A DNA stretch of 64,000 nt from Petrotoga olearia DSM 13574. GTDB taxonomy: Bacteria > Thermotogota > Thermotogae > Petrotogales > Petrotogaceae. Below are positions 1 to 9,146 of this stretch, piece after piece; position 1 is the first letter of the stretch; each line of letters opens with the position of its first letter. A program made the position numbers and the translations under genes. Location of the stretch: assembly GCF_002895525.1 (NCBI RefSeq), contig NZ_AZRL01000006.1:1-64000 (forward strand). Reading direction: 5' to 3'. The notes below the pieces were generated by a model. That model saw only the letters and a program-made list of their open reading frames with translations. It did not search any database and had not been told where the DNA came from.

Positions 1-53
1 GGAGCGGGGCAAAGGGGCGCTATAGAACGTCTATAAAACATTAAAAAACAACT
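1..53. other. leader, possible tail of a dispersed repeat
   Basis: This short non-coding lead-in has a GC-rich start and then an AT-rich stretch. It contains AAAGGGGCGC at 11-20, which also occurs on the minus strand near 29258-29267. The longer repeats at 46.4 kb and 59.05 kb have the related AAGGGGAGCTAA. It may be the end of that repeat family, but the copy is too short and too cut off by the window edge to be sure. Confidence 0.25.
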
Positions 54-68
54 ATGGAGGAAAATAAA

Positions 69-989
69 ATGAATATAACCTCATACTTAGAGATTAAAGA
101 AGAAGTGTACCAAGCCTTGAAAGAAAATAGAGCCATAGTTGCCTTGGAATCGACTATAATTTCTCACGGAATGCCTTACCCACAAAATGTTGAAGTGGCA
201 AAAAATGTAGAAGATATAATAAGAGAACGGGGTGCAGTTCCAGCAACTATAGCAATAATCGAGGGTAAAATTAAAGTAGGATTATCAAAAGAAGAGATAG
301 AGTTTATGGCTAATTCTAAAAACATATTGAAAGCCAGTAGAATGGACCTACCTGTTATCCTTGCAAAAGGTTTTAACGCGGCTACAACGGTTGCGGCAAC
401 TATGATAATAGCTGAACTTGCTGGAATAAAGGTCTTTGTAACAGGAGGAATAGGAGGTGTACATAGAAACGCTCAAGAAACGTTTGATATTTCCGCAGAC
501 CTGCAAGAACTTGCGAAAACGAACGTTGCGGTGATATCTGCCGGACCTAAAGCTATATTAGATCTTCAATTAACCAAAGAATATCTCGAAACTTTTGGCG
601 TGCCAGTGATCGGCTATCAAACGGACGAGCTTCCATGTTTTTTTTCAAGGGAAAGTGGGATAAATGTACCTTATAGAGTAGAAAACCCAAAAGAAATTGC
701 ATTAATAATGAAGGCAAAATGGGACTTGGGTTTACAAGGCGGCATTTTTATTGCAAATCCTATTCCAAAAGAGTATTCATTGGATTTTGAAAAAATAAAT
801 AAAACAATAGAAAACGCAATAGAAGAAGCTAAAAGTCAAAAAATAAAAGGTAAGGAATTAACCCCCTTTCTACTTTCAAAAATAAACGAATTAACAAAAG
901 GGGAAAGCTTAAAAGCAAATATCGAATTAGTCTACAACAATGCCAAACTCGGTGCAGAAATAGCAAAAGAGTTTAACATCTTATCTTAG
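69..989 (+). CDS. psuG: pseudouridine-5'-phosphate glycosidase
   Basis: PsuG cleaves pseudouridine 5'-phosphate to uracil and ribose 5-phosphate in the cytosol. The protein shows the family hallmarks: ALESTIISHG at residues 25-34, the ATTVAATM segment, the glycine-rich TGGIGGVHR segment, and ISAGPKAILD in mid-protein. At 306 residues the length is normal. I chose the ATG at 69 because GGAGG (56-60) lies 8 bases before it. The in-frame ATG at 54 overlaps that ribosome binding site, so it is an unlikely start. A PfkB-fold kinase gene follows after 9 bases. That is where a pseudouridine kinase (PsuK) often sits, but the neighbour looks like PdxY. Confidence 0.93.
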   Translation: MNITSYLEIKEEVYQALKENRAIVALESTIISHGMPYPQNVEVAKNVEDIIRERGAVPATIAIIEGKIKVGLSKEEIEFMANSKNILKASRMDLPVILAKGFNAATTVAATMIIAELAGIKVFVTGGIGGVHRNAQETFDISADLQELAKTNVAVISAGPKAILDLQLTKEYLETFGVPVIGYQTDELPCFFSRESGINVPYRVENPKEIALIMKAKWDLGLQGGIFIANPIPKEYSLDFEKINKTIENAIEEAKSQKIKGKELTPFLLSKINELTKGESLKANIELVYNNAKLGAEIAKEFNILS

Positions 990-998
990 GGGAAAGGA

Positions 999-1883
999 AT
1001 GATGTATTTGAAAGAGAAACCCATTAAAAGAGTCGCGGCAATTCATGATCTTTCAGGGTTTGGTAAAGCTTCTTTAACCGTTGTGATCCCTATATTGTCT
1101 TCTATGAAGATTCAAGTCTGCCCAATTCCTACTGCAATACTCTCAACCCATACTGGAGAGTTTAAGGATTACACTTTTTTGGATTTAACAGAAAACATGA
1201 AAGACATCATAGCACATTGGAAAAAATTAGATTTAAGTTTTGATGCAATTTATAGTGGTTTTTTAGGGTCAGAAAAACAGATAGATATTGTGATAGAGTT
1301 TATACAATATTTTTCACAAAAAAACGAGACCCTGGTAGTCGTTGATCCAGTAATGGGGGATGATGGGAAACTTTATGCAACCATTACGGAAGCTATGGTT
1401 AAAGAGATGAAAAAATTAATTTCCAAGTCTCATGTGATAACACCAAATTTAACGGAAGCCTGTTTTCTCTTGGATGAAAAGTACGACCAAGATATAAGTG
1501 AAGAGATGTTGAAAAGCTGGTTAATACGTTTGGCAAACATGGGACCAGAAGTGGTTATTATAACAAGTGTTCCTGATGAATCCAAATCAAAAATAGGGGT
1601 ATTAGCTTACGAAAAGACAAATAATAGATTTTGGAAAATCACCACTAACTATCTAAAAGCTTTATATCCTGGGACAGGGGACGCTTTTGCAAGCGTTATC
1701 GTTGGTAGTCTTTTAAATGGAGACAGTGTGCCGATGGCTATAGATAGGGCTACCCAATTCGTATCTACATGTTTAAAAGCCAGTTATGGTTATAAATATC
1801 CACAAAGGGAAGGTATACTATTAGAAAAAGTGCTCGATACTTTGAACACAACGACACTTTTACAAAGCTATGAGATTTTTTAG
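999..1883 (+). CDS. pyridoxal/pyridoxamine kinase-like protein (PdxY family)
   Basis: This is a ribokinase-superfamily kinase of the pyridoxal/pyridoxamine kinase branch. The N-terminus (AAIHDLSGFGKASLT) resembles PdxY. The segment VVVDPVMGDDGKLY matches the conserved VxDPVMGD, and PGTGDAFAS near residue 225 is the anion-hole/catalytic-base motif. By family it should phosphorylate pyridoxal, pyridoxine or pyridoxamine with ATP. It begins 9 bases after psuG, with GGGGAAAGGA just upstream; a second ATG at 1002 is possible. The pairing with psuG leaves open that the true substrate is another small molecule such as pseudouridine. The family call is firm and the substrate is not. Confidence 0.8.
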   Translation: MMYLKEKPIKRVAAIHDLSGFGKASLTVVIPILSSMKIQVCPIPTAILSTHTGEFKDYTFLDLTENMKDIIAHWKKLDLSFDAIYSGFLGSEKQIDIVIEFIQYFSQKNETLVVVDPVMGDDGKLYATITEAMVKEMKKLISKSHVITPNLTEACFLLDEKYDQDISEEMLKSWLIRLANMGPEVVIITSVPDESKSKIGVLAYEKTNNRFWKITTNYLKALYPGTGDAFASVIVGSLLNGDSVPMAIDRATQFVSTCLKASYGYKYPQREGILLEKVLDTLNTTTLLQSYEIF

Positions 1884-1897
1884 AAGATTTTTTGTTG

Positions 1898-1903
1898 TAT
1901 AAT
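1898..1903 (+). promoter_or_regulatory. -10 box for arcA
   Basis: A perfect TATAAT lies 33 bases before the arginine deiminase start, just after the kinase gene ends. No good -35 box is visible 17 bp upstream. It suggests arcA has its own promoter rather than only reading through from psuG. Confidence 0.45.
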
Positions 1904-1935
1904 ATTAGAAAGGAAAAGGTTGGTGCTTAAAAGTT

Positions 1936-3156
1936 ATGAATTTATCGGTGTACTCAGAAATCGGAAAATTAGAAAAAATCCTTCTACACAGACCGGGAAA
2001 AGAGTTAGAAAATTTATCTCCTCATTATCTTTCTGATCTGTTATTTGACGATATTCCTTTTTTGTATAAAGCTCAAGAAGAACATGATTATTTTGCGAAT
2101 GTTTTAAGAGACAACGGTGTAGAAGTTTTATATCTTACTGAATTGTTGACAGAAACGCTTAATGATTTGGAATTAAAAGGGAAATTCGTTGAAGAGTTTT
2201 TACAATTCTCAGAAATATACAACCGTTTTATTTACGCTCTTTTAAAAGACTATTTGTTTTCGTTAGATACCAAAGACATGGTGGACACTATAATATCTGG
2301 TATACGCTCCGATGAACTAGAAATTAACAGGAACATCTTCTCTTTGAGAGTTAGAAGAGCAGATATAGAATTACCTTTTTTCCTTACTCCCATGCCAAAC
2401 CTATATTTTCAAAGGGATCCTGTGGCTATTTTGGGAAAAGGTGCTTGTGTGAACAGAATGAAAACCTCAGCAAGAAGAAGAGAAGTCATGCTCATGGAAT
2501 ATGTAATTAAATTCAACAAAAAATTCGAAGGCACTCCCTTGTATTACGAGAAAGAGTACCCTTATCCAATAGAGGGCGGGGATATCTTAGTATTAAGCGA
2601 CAAAGTTTTAGCAATAGGAATTTCTCAAAGAACTTCACCAGAGGCCGTCGAAATACTTGCTAAAAAGTTCCTCAAAGAAAATAAAGACACCTTTGATAAG
2701 ATAATAGCATTTATAATACCTGATAATAGGGCTTATATGCATTTAGATACTATATTCACAATGGTTGATTACGATAAATTTTTAGTTCATGCTAATTTAA
2801 GAGAAGATATAGATACTTTTATCATTACTAAGTCTAAAGAAGGATTCGATTTTTATGAGGAAGAAGAAAGCTTGGAACATATATTAAAAAAACATCTTAA
2901 TTTAGATCATGTTCAAATTATTAAATGCGGAAATGCTGATATAATAGCATCACACAGGGAGCAATGGAATGATGGCTCCAACAGTTTGGCAATAGAACCA
3001 GGAAAGGTTATCACCTATGATCGAAATTACATCACCAACAGAGAATTAGAAAAATCGGGGATAGAAGTTTTAACCATACCGTCCAGTGAATTATCTAGAG
3101 GAAGGGGAGGCCCTAGGTGCGCTAGTATGCCACTTATAAGGAGGAGATACACTTGA
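1936..3156 (+). CDS. arcA: arginine deiminase
   Basis: The enzyme hydrolyses L-arginine to citrulline and ammonia, the first step of the arginine deiminase pathway for ATP and acid resistance. The guanidino-modifying-enzyme signatures are in order: N-terminal SEIGKLEKILLHRPGKE, then PMPNLYFQRDP, IEGGDILVL, YMHLDTIFT with the catalytic His, and GGPRCASMP with the nucleophile Cys near residue 395. At 406 residues the length is normal. Its stop overlaps the TTG start of the next gene, so the two are probably translationally coupled. No ornithine carbamoyltransferase or carbamate kinase is in view, so the rest of the pathway must lie elsewhere. Confidence 0.95.
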   Translation: MNLSVYSEIGKLEKILLHRPGKELENLSPHYLSDLLFDDIPFLYKAQEEHDYFANVLRDNGVEVLYLTELLTETLNDLELKGKFVEEFLQFSEIYNRFIYALLKDYLFSLDTKDMVDTIISGIRSDELEINRNIFSLRVRRADIELPFFLTPMPNLYFQRDPVAILGKGACVNRMKTSARRREVMLMEYVIKFNKKFEGTPLYYEKEYPYPIEGGDILVLSDKVLAIGISQRTSPEAVEILAKKFLKENKDTFDKIIAFIIPDNRAYMHLDTIFTMVDYDKFLVHANLREDIDTFIITKSKEGFDFYEEEESLEHILKKHLNLDHVQIIKCGNADIIASHREQWNDGSNSLAIEPGKVITYDRNYITNRELEKSGIEVLTIPSSELSRGRGGPRCASMPLIRRRYT

Positions 3157-4475
3157 GGAAAAAAGTTTTGATAATGGGAGCAGCAGGTAGAGATTTTCAT
3201 AATTTCAACGTTTATTATCGCAATAATCCTGACTATGAAGTTGTTTGTTTCACAGCCACACAAATTCCAGATATTGAAGGAAGGCTTTATCCTAAAGAAC
3301 TCGCTGGAGAGTTGTATCCTAATGGGATACCTATAGAATCAGAAGCTAATCTAGTCAACCTTATCAAAGAAAACAGCATCGACGAAGTGGTGTTATCCTA
3401 CAGCGATTTACCGTTTTCATACGTAATGGAAAAGGCTTCTTTGGTGCTTGCTAGTGGAGCAGATTTTAAACTTCTGGGGCCGAATAATTCTATGTTGAAA
3501 TCCAAAAAACCTATTATCTCGGTTTGTGCCGTTAGGACTGGCTCAGGAAAAAGTCAAACAACGAGGAGAGTATTAGACATTCTCAGAAATAAAGGTTTAA
3601 AAGTTGTTTCAATCAGGCATCCAATGCCATATGGAAACCTGGTAAAGCAAAAGGTACAAAGATTCGCCACTTACGAAGACCTTGATATACATGAATGTAC
3701 AATTGAAGAGAGAGAGGAGTATGAACCTCATATAGATAGGAACTCTGTCATCTATGCAGGTGTTGATTATGAAGAGATATTGAGACAGGCAGAAGAAGAA
3801 AATCCCGATGTTATATTATGGGATGGTGGAAACAACGACTTTTCATTCTATAAACCTGATTTATCTATTGTTGTAGTAGATCCGCACAGAGCTGGTCACG
3901 AAGTATCCTATTTCCCAGGGATGACCAATCTTATTATGGCAGACGTTATAGTTATCAATAAAGAAGAAACGGCAACGTTGGAAGGTATTGAAAAAGTAAG
4001 AGCAAATATAGAAAAATGGAATCCAAACGCAATAGTAATCGATGCCGCATCTCCTCTATTCGTTGAAAATCCTTCCATTATAAGAGGGAAGAGATGCCTT
4101 GTTATTGAGGATGGGCCAACCTTAACTCACGGCGGAATGACCTATGGAGCCGGCTTTATAGCTGCTAAAAAATTTGGAGCCTCAGAAATAATTGATCCAA
4201 GGCCTTATGCTGTTGGTTCAATAGTAAATACTTATAAGAAATACACTCATCTCGATAAAATACTTCCCGCAATGGGTTATGGAAAAAAACAGATACAGGA
4301 ACTTGAAAAAACTATCAATAAATCAGATGCTGAAGTTGTAGTCATAGGTACACCAATTGATCTAACAAGAATTATGGACATAAAAAAACCTACAGTAAGG
4401 GTAACTTACGAGTTGCAAGAGATCGGTAAACCTGATTTGGAAGAAGTTTTAAGTAATTTTATAGAAAAAAAATGA
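3153..4475 (+). CDS. COG2403 P-loop protein (cyclic 2,3-diphosphoglycerate synthetase-like)
   Basis: This 440-residue protein belongs to the COG2403 family, often labelled predicted GTPase or cyclic 2,3-diphosphoglycerate synthetase-like. It has an N-terminal Rossmann-like part (VLIMGAAGRDFHNFN), a P-loop (RTGSGKSQTTRR near residue 130), an acidic DGGNNDFSFYKPD strand, and VVDPHRAGHE. The start is TTG at 3153, overlapping the arcA stop, with GGAGGAG just upstream. Family members are often found beside arginine deiminase pathway genes, so a role in that pathway is plausible, but the reaction in a bacterium like this one is not established. The cyclic-diphosphoglycerate name should not be taken as its function here. 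Confidence 0.75.
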   Translation: MRKKVLIMGAAGRDFHNFNVYYRNNPDYEVVCFTATQIPDIEGRLYPKELAGELYPNGIPIESEANLVNLIKENSIDEVVLSYSDLPFSYVMEKASLVLASGADFKLLGPNNSMLKSKKPIISVCAVRTGSGKSQTTRRVLDILRNKGLKVVSIRHPMPYGNLVKQKVQRFATYEDLDIHECTIEEREEYEPHIDRNSVIYAGVDYEEILRQAEEENPDVILWDGGNNDFSFYKPDLSIVVVDPHRAGHEVSYFPGMTNLIMADVIVINKEETATLEGIEKVRANIEKWNPNAIVIDAASPLFVENPSIIRGKRCLVIEDGPTLTHGGMTYGAGFIAAKKFGASEIIDPRPYAVGSIVNTYKKYTHLDKILPAMGYGKKQIQELEKTINKSDAEVVVIGTPIDLTRIMDIKKPTVRVTYELQEIGKPDLEEVLSNFIEKK

Positions 4476-4482
4476 AATGTTT

Positions 4483-4509
4483 GAGAGATGCTCATTCAGA
4501 GCATCTCTC
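4483..4509 (+). terminator. hairpin after the arcA operon
   Basis: A perfect 11-bp stem (GAGAGATGCTC paired with GAGCATCTCTC) surrounds a 5-base loop. It starts 7 bases after the COG2403 stop. The run of T is weak and delayed, so it may be an imperfect intrinsic terminator or an mRNA-protecting hairpin. Confidence 0.6.
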
Positions 4510-4567
4510 GTTGATACCTTTTGATTTCTAAATTACCTAAGGAATTCGCATGTTGGAGGTGCATTTC

Positions 4568-5278
4568 GTGGCAAATGTGTATGTTGGAGGGAAAAGAAAA
4601 AGAGGCCGGAGAATATGGCTTATTTTGATAATAATTATCGCTATAATTGTAGCTTTTTTGGGATTCATGTTTTATAGATACAACCAATTCGTCAACAATC
4701 CTGTAGTCTCATCGAGCAAGCTAACCTATACGGTATCTTATGACGATGGGCTATATTTTATAAGGGTTCTTAACGATAACAGGAAGATAATGATAGTCAA
4801 AGTAGAAGCTGGAACCACCTTTCCGGAGTCTTATATTACTTTATCATCTGAAAATTTAAATAAAGCTACAAATGATTTTTTGGACTTGTTTGATCTCAAT
4901 TCGAATGTCAATTACTATTTCTACCTAAATGATGAAGTTGCAAATGAGTTTATAAGCAAATTAGGTGGCAGCGACTTAAAAGGTATCGATGGAGTTTTTG
5001 ATGCTTTGAAGAATAGTGAGATAAGATTTTGGCAAGTTTTCGGTTTGGGGGGGTACGTAGATACGGTAAAAAATTACGATAGGTCCACAAATTTGGACGA
5101 AGCCGGGACTTATGCCCTCATTAATGGCTTTTCAAAGTATTCTATAACCAATTACGATAAATTAACCGTTCCACTCCTTTTAAATGAACCTCTTCAAATT
5201 AATATAGCAAATCAAACAATTGAAAGAAAATATGCCAATGTAGAGGCTTTTGAGAGGATCAAAGAGATCGTGGAGTGA
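4568..5278 (+). CDS. bitopic membrane protein of unknown function
   Basis: I do not recognise this family. It has a short basic N-terminus (GGKRKRGRR), one strongly hydrophobic segment (about residues 17-36) and an extracytoplasmic domain of about 200 residues. I prefer the GTG at 4568, which lies 6-7 bases after GGAGGTG; the ATG at 4550 lies upstream of that site. It sits 7 bases before an LCP-family gene and is probably in the same transcript, which suggests a cell-envelope role. The outer domain has no cysteines and no enzyme motif that I can see. Confidence 0.7.
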   Translation: MANVYVGGKRKRGRRIWLILIIIIAIIVAFLGFMFYRYNQFVNNPVVSSSKLTYTVSYDDGLYFIRVLNDNRKIMIVKVEAGTTFPESYITLSSENLNKATNDFLDLFDLNSNVNYYFYLNDEVANEFISKLGGSDLKGIDGVFDALKNSEIRFWQVFGLGGYVDTVKNYDRSTNLDEAGTYALINGFSKYSITNYDKLTVPLLLNEPLQINIANQTIERKYANVEAFERIKEIVE

Positions 5279-5285
5279 TTATTAG

Positions 5286-6452
5286 TTGAAAATAAATATT
5301 TTAAGAATTTTATCTTTCGTTTTTCTGATTTTTTTGACACTCAGTTTTATAATACCTTTAGTTAAGAATATTCAATTAGATCGATCTTCCATCGAACTTC
5401 CTTACTATTTTTTGGTTCTGGGAAGAGATGAAAATATTGAAAGTTCAACAAGAACCGATGTTATAATCTTAGGGGGGATCGATAAAGGGAAGATAGTTTT
5501 TCTACCCATACCAAGGGATCTTTTGGTCAGTATAGATCAAAGAGAAAGAAGAATCAACTCTGTTTTTGAAATTTACGGTATCGAAACACTCAAAAAAGAG
5601 GTCGAAAGATTAAGCGGTGTCCACATTTCGGATTACATAGTTTTTGATTATTCCATATTTAAAAGTATTGGTGATTTATTTGCCCCAATAGATATATACA
5701 TAGAATCTGATATGAGTTACCAAGATTATCACCAAAATTTACATATAGATTTTAAAAGAGGATATAATCAATTAAATGGTGAAGAACTATTGTCTTATGT
5801 GAGATATCGAGATGCCTCAGGAGATTTAGGAAGGATGGAACGTCAAAAAAATGCTGTAATGGCTTTATTGAACGAGGTCCAATCCGCTGGTATAAATAAA
5901 CTTATTGAGGCAGTAAATATAGGTTTATCTAACACCATTAATTCTTTTGAAATTAAAGATCTACTTTTTCTGTATAACCATGTAAAGAACGCACAGATAG
6001 AATTTATCTCATTTCCCTATCTAATCAAAGATAGCTATGTGGTCGTTGATGAAACTAAAATACCCCAAATTCAATACAAGTTGAAAACTTTTGAAACATA
6101 TTCTAATCAAAACAATGATAAATCAAAAATAATCATCACCAAAAACTTTTCCAGCAAGTTGTATAATTTCTATACCTATGTTTTTGACGTATGGAAAAAA
6201 CCGGGCTATCAGATCAAGGTTTTGGATGAAACATTTGATGGTTTAAGTAATCAGTATTCTTATGTGCTTTTTAGGAACGTTGAAGAACAAAAAAAAGAAA
6301 AGATAAAGACAGATTTGAAAGAGACATTCGGAACAAATTTCATAGAAATAGAAGACAAGTACAAATATTTTCAGTTGATAAACTTTATTTCAGAAAATTT
6401 GGTCGATCCAACGGGTTACGATGCAGTGGTGGTTCTTAATGAAAGGTGGTAG
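5286..6452 (+). CDS. LytR-CpsA-Psr (LCP) family protein
   Basis: LCP proteins transfer lipid-linked glycopolymers onto peptidoglycan or other acceptors at the outer face of the membrane. One N-terminal membrane segment is followed by the LCP core: FLVLGRDE, SSTRTDVIIL, FLPIPRDLLV and YNQLNGEELLSYVRYRD, then GRMERQ. These carry the Arg and Asp residues that bind pyrophosphate and magnesium. A C-terminal region after about residue 270 could be a LytR_C-like domain. The TTG start at 5286 is 7 bases after GGAGTGA. The 3' end overlaps the next gene's possible start. The glycopolymer may be linked to the sugar nucleotide cluster at 54-58 kb, but that is inference. Confidence 0.88.
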   Translation: MKINILRILSFVFLIFLTLSFIIPLVKNIQLDRSSIELPYYFLVLGRDENIESSTRTDVIILGGIDKGKIVFLPIPRDLLVSIDQRERRINSVFEIYGIETLKKEVERLSGVHISDYIVFDYSIFKSIGDLFAPIDIYIESDMSYQDYHQNLHIDFKRGYNQLNGEELLSYVRYRDASGDLGRMERQKNAVMALLNEVQSAGINKLIEAVNIGLSNTINSFEIKDLLFLYNHVKNAQIEFISFPYLIKDSYVVVDETKIPQIQYKLKTFETYSNQNNDKSKIIITKNFSSKLYNFYTYVFDVWKKPGYQIKVLDETFDGLSNQYSYVLFRNVEEQKKEKIKTDLKETFGTNFIEIEDKYKYFQLINFISENLVDPTGYDAVVVLNERW

Positions 6453-7527
6453 AAGAAATAATCCTACCTTACTTTTAGCCATTTCTTTTTTCACAAGGTC
6501 CAAAAAAAACTTTAAATTCTCTCTCTTTGCTATGATAATAGGAGTATGGGGTATAATAGTAGTTACTTCTATAATAAATGGTTTCGATAGCTTGTTAATA
6601 GATTCAATAACTAATTTTTATCCTCATCTTGTTGTTAATGGAATTTACTCTCAAAACTCATCAGAAATAGACAAAATCATAAATTTCAATATTACTTCTG
6701 TAACGCTTATAAACGGATCTAAAATTGCTTTTTCTCAACTTATGGAATTGGATGACCTATCAATCTATGAAGGGTTTGTAAATGAGAGAATCGGAGACGA
6801 TGGGCTTATAATAGGTAACAAATTAGCAGATAATCTCAACGTTGATATTGGTGATACCATAATAACCGTGGGAACAAAAGGTCTATTACCGATTTTCCAA
6901 GAAAGGTCCATTACGGGAATATTCGAATCTGGAGTGTATTCGTATGATTCAACTTTCATATTGGTTCAAGATTCGAATCCAAAAGAGTACACCGGTATTT
7001 TTTTAAAAAATCCAAATAAGGCTAAACAGTTTAAAGAAAGATACCTTTATAATTACTCCACCCTCACTTGGGAAGAATCCAACGAAACTTTGGCTAAAGC
7101 TGTCCAGGTTGATAGCTTATTAGCTTTGATGATAACTTTTTTCATTCTTTTGATTTCTGGTTTCAGTATATCAAACTCTGTTTCTTTCTCTGTCTTCACT
7201 AGAAATAAAGAGATAGCTATTTTAAGGGCTCTTGGTTTTCAAAGAAAACAAGTATCTACCGTTTTTATATTAGAAACTTTTTTAATATCCCTAGTAGGAT
7301 TTGTTATTGGAGTCATTGCTGGCACTTTAACATGCTGGTTTCTAATTATTTTAAAGATTCCATTACCTGAAGGGCTCTTTTATGTGGAATATTTACCCAT
7401 TAAGATAACCGCCAACTCTTTTTTAATAGCTTTTTTAATAAACAGCATTGTATCCATTTTTTTTAGTTATATCGCCTCAAGGCGTGCTTCGAGTCTCAAC
7501 ATCGTAGAATCTTTAAAAGAGGAATAA
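6439..7527 (+). CDS. FtsX/LolE-like ABC permease
   Basis: This protein has the MacB/LolCE/FtsX topology: one membrane helix near the N-terminus, a large periplasmic domain (about residues 50-230) and three C-terminal helices. The cytoplasmic motif NKEIAILRALGFQRKQV just after the second helix is typical of the family. Such permeases move lipoproteins or act mechanically across the envelope with a partner ATPase, but no ATPase gene is adjacent. An ATG at 6421 is also possible; I chose 6439 because it overlaps the LCP gene less and follows a weak GGTGG. Operon with the two preceding envelope genes is likely. Confidence 0.75.
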   Translation: MKGGRRNNPTLLLAISFFTRSKKNFKFSLFAMIIGVWGIIVVTSIINGFDSLLIDSITNFYPHLVVNGIYSQNSSEIDKIINFNITSVTLINGSKIAFSQLMELDDLSIYEGFVNERIGDDGLIIGNKLADNLNVDIGDTIITVGTKGLLPIFQERSITGIFESGVYSYDSTFILVQDSNPKEYTGIFLKNPNKAKQFKERYLYNYSTLTWEESNETLAKAVQVDSLLALMITFFILLISGFSISNSVSFSVFTRNKEIAILRALGFQRKQVSTVFILETFLISLVGFVIGVIAGTLTCWFLIILKIPLPEGLFYVEYLPIKITANSFLIAFLINSIVSIFFSYIASRRASSLNIVESLKEE

Positions 7528-7543
7528 AGGGGGGGAGCTTAAT

Positions 7544-7990
7544 TTGGTGGAAAAAGCATTTGTGATGATAAAACCTAATGCCGTTAAAAGAGGACTAATT
7601 GGTGAAATAATCAAAAGATATGAACAAAAAGGCCTAAAAGTTGCCGCTATGAAAATGATAAAGATGAAAAAAGAACAAGCTGAAGAACTCTACAAAGTAC
7701 ACCAAGGTAAGGAATTTTATCAACCATTGATAGAGTTCATATTATCTGGACCTGTCGTCGTTATGATTTTAGAAGGTCCAAGAGTGGTTGAAGCTGTTAG
7801 AAGCATAAACGGTGAAACAGATCCATTAAAAGCCCATGCTGGAAGCATACGTGGGGAATTTGGGATAAGTGTCAGAAAGAATATTGTACATGCTTCAGAT
7901 TCGATTCAAAGTTCTGAACAAGAATGGGGAATTTTCTTTGAAGAAAATGAAATTTTTGAATATCTTTGTGGTTTTGAAAATGAGTTGTAA
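7544..7990 (+). CDS. ndk: nucleoside diphosphate kinase
   Basis: Ndk transfers the gamma phosphate of ATP to nucleoside diphosphates through a phosphohistidine. The signature NIVHASDS carries the active-site His at residue 116. KPNAVKRGLIGEI and MKMIKMKKEQAEELY are also typical, and the 148-residue length is standard. Translation can start at TTG 7544 or at the adjacent GTG 7547; both sit well after GGGGGAG. It is followed after 20 bases by glgD. Confidence 0.96.
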   Translation: MVEKAFVMIKPNAVKRGLIGEIIKRYEQKGLKVAAMKMIKMKKEQAEELYKVHQGKEFYQPLIEFILSGPVVVMILEGPRVVEAVRSINGETDPLKAHAGSIRGEFGISVRKNIVHASDSIQSSEQEWGIFFEENEIFEYLCGFENEL

Positions 7991-8010
7991 TAAAAAAAGA
8001 GGTGAAATTT

Positions 8011-9132
8011 ATGAGGGTTGCAGGGCTTATACTTTCAGGGTCCACTAAGGATAATTTAGATAAATTAACGTTAAAAAGGACTAGCGCAGCCGTTCCCGTT
8101 TTTGGTAAGTATAGAGCGATAGATTTTACGTTAAGCAATATGGTGAATTCAGGTATCACAAACGTAGGAGTCTTCACTCAATACAATCCCAGGTCTTTAA
8201 TGGACCATTTAGGAAGCGGGAAAGAATGGAACTTGGATAGGAAAAGAGGAGGACTATTCATACTTCAGCCATTTATAAGTCCTCAAAGTCATAAAATGTA
8301 CTACGAAGGAACAGCGGACGCATTATTCCAAAATTTAACTTTTTTGAGAAGATCATACGAAGATTTTGTTTTAATCGGCTCTGGAGATCATATATATAAT
8401 ATCGATTTTAGACCTCTTTTCAAATACCATGTAAAAAATGGTGCAGATATTACCTTACTGACCAAAACAGTAGAAGAGGGGACAAGTTTTAGCCAATATG
8501 GACAAGTAATTACAGACGAAAATAATAGGGTCACACAAATATATGAAAAGGACTCCAAATATCACTCGAATAAAATTTTTTTGGGTGTTTACTTTATAAA
8601 TAAGGCTTTTTTGCTAGAAATTCTATATGCCAGCGTACCAAACGGTAAATTTGACTTATTAAAAGATATTATTATACCTAATTTATCCAGAATTAGAGTT
8701 TTTTCTTACGACTTTGAAGGCTACTGGAAAAATATAAAAAAATCTGTGGAAGATTATTATAATATTAATATGGATATTCTAAAAGAAGAGGTTAGAAAAG
8801 AATTATTTTATCAACCAGAAAGAAAAATATTTACAAAGCTAAAAGATTCAGCTCCACCGAAGATAAACGTTAATGCCGAGATTTCAAATTCAATTATATC
8901 CGATGGTTGTATAATAAATGGAGTTGTTAGGAATTCTGTGCTATCTAGGAACGTATACGTTGGAGCGGGTTCCGTAATAGAAGATTGTATAGTGTTACAA
9001 GAGAGTTATTTAGAGGAAGGAAGTATAATCAGAAAGACCATAATCGATAAAAATGTAAGGATAAGATCAGGAAAAAAGTTGGAAGGTATAGGAAACGAGA
9101 TAAACGTTATAGAAAAAGGGGCCATCCTATAA
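8011..9132 (+). CDS. glgD: ADP-glucose pyrophosphorylase regulatory-type subunit
   Basis: The protein is a paralogue of GlgC and resembles GlgD, the non-catalytic partner found in GlgC/GlgD enzymes. The nucleotidyltransferase start is degenerate: [16 protein letters not shown] replaces the catalytic GGxGxRLxxLT loop. The substrate-site segments ([42 protein letters not shown]) and a C-terminal left-handed beta-helix (from about residue 285) are retained. I chose the ATG at 8011, 6 bases after GAGGTG. It ends 14 bases before glgC, so the two are co-transcribed and probably form a heterotetramer. Confidence 0.9.
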   Translation: MRVAGLILSGSTKDNLDKLTLKRTSAAVPVFGKYRAIDFTLSNMVNSGITNVGVFTQYNPRSLMDHLGSGKEWNLDRKRGGLFILQPFISPQSHKMYYEGTADALFQNLTFLRRSYEDFVLIGSGDHIYNIDFRPLFKYHVKNGADITLLTKTVEEGTSFSQYGQVITDENNRVTQIYEKDSKYHSNKIFLGVYFINKAFLLEILYASVPNGKFDLLKDIIIPNLSRIRVFSYDFEGYWKNIKKSVEDYYNINMDILKEEVRKELFYQPERKIFTKLKDSAPPKINVNAEISNSIISDGCIINGVVRNSVLSRNVYVGAGSVIEDCIVLQESYLEEGSIIRKTIIDKNVRIRSGKKLEGIGNEINVIEKGAIL

Positions 9133-9146
9133 AGGGAGGAATTGAG

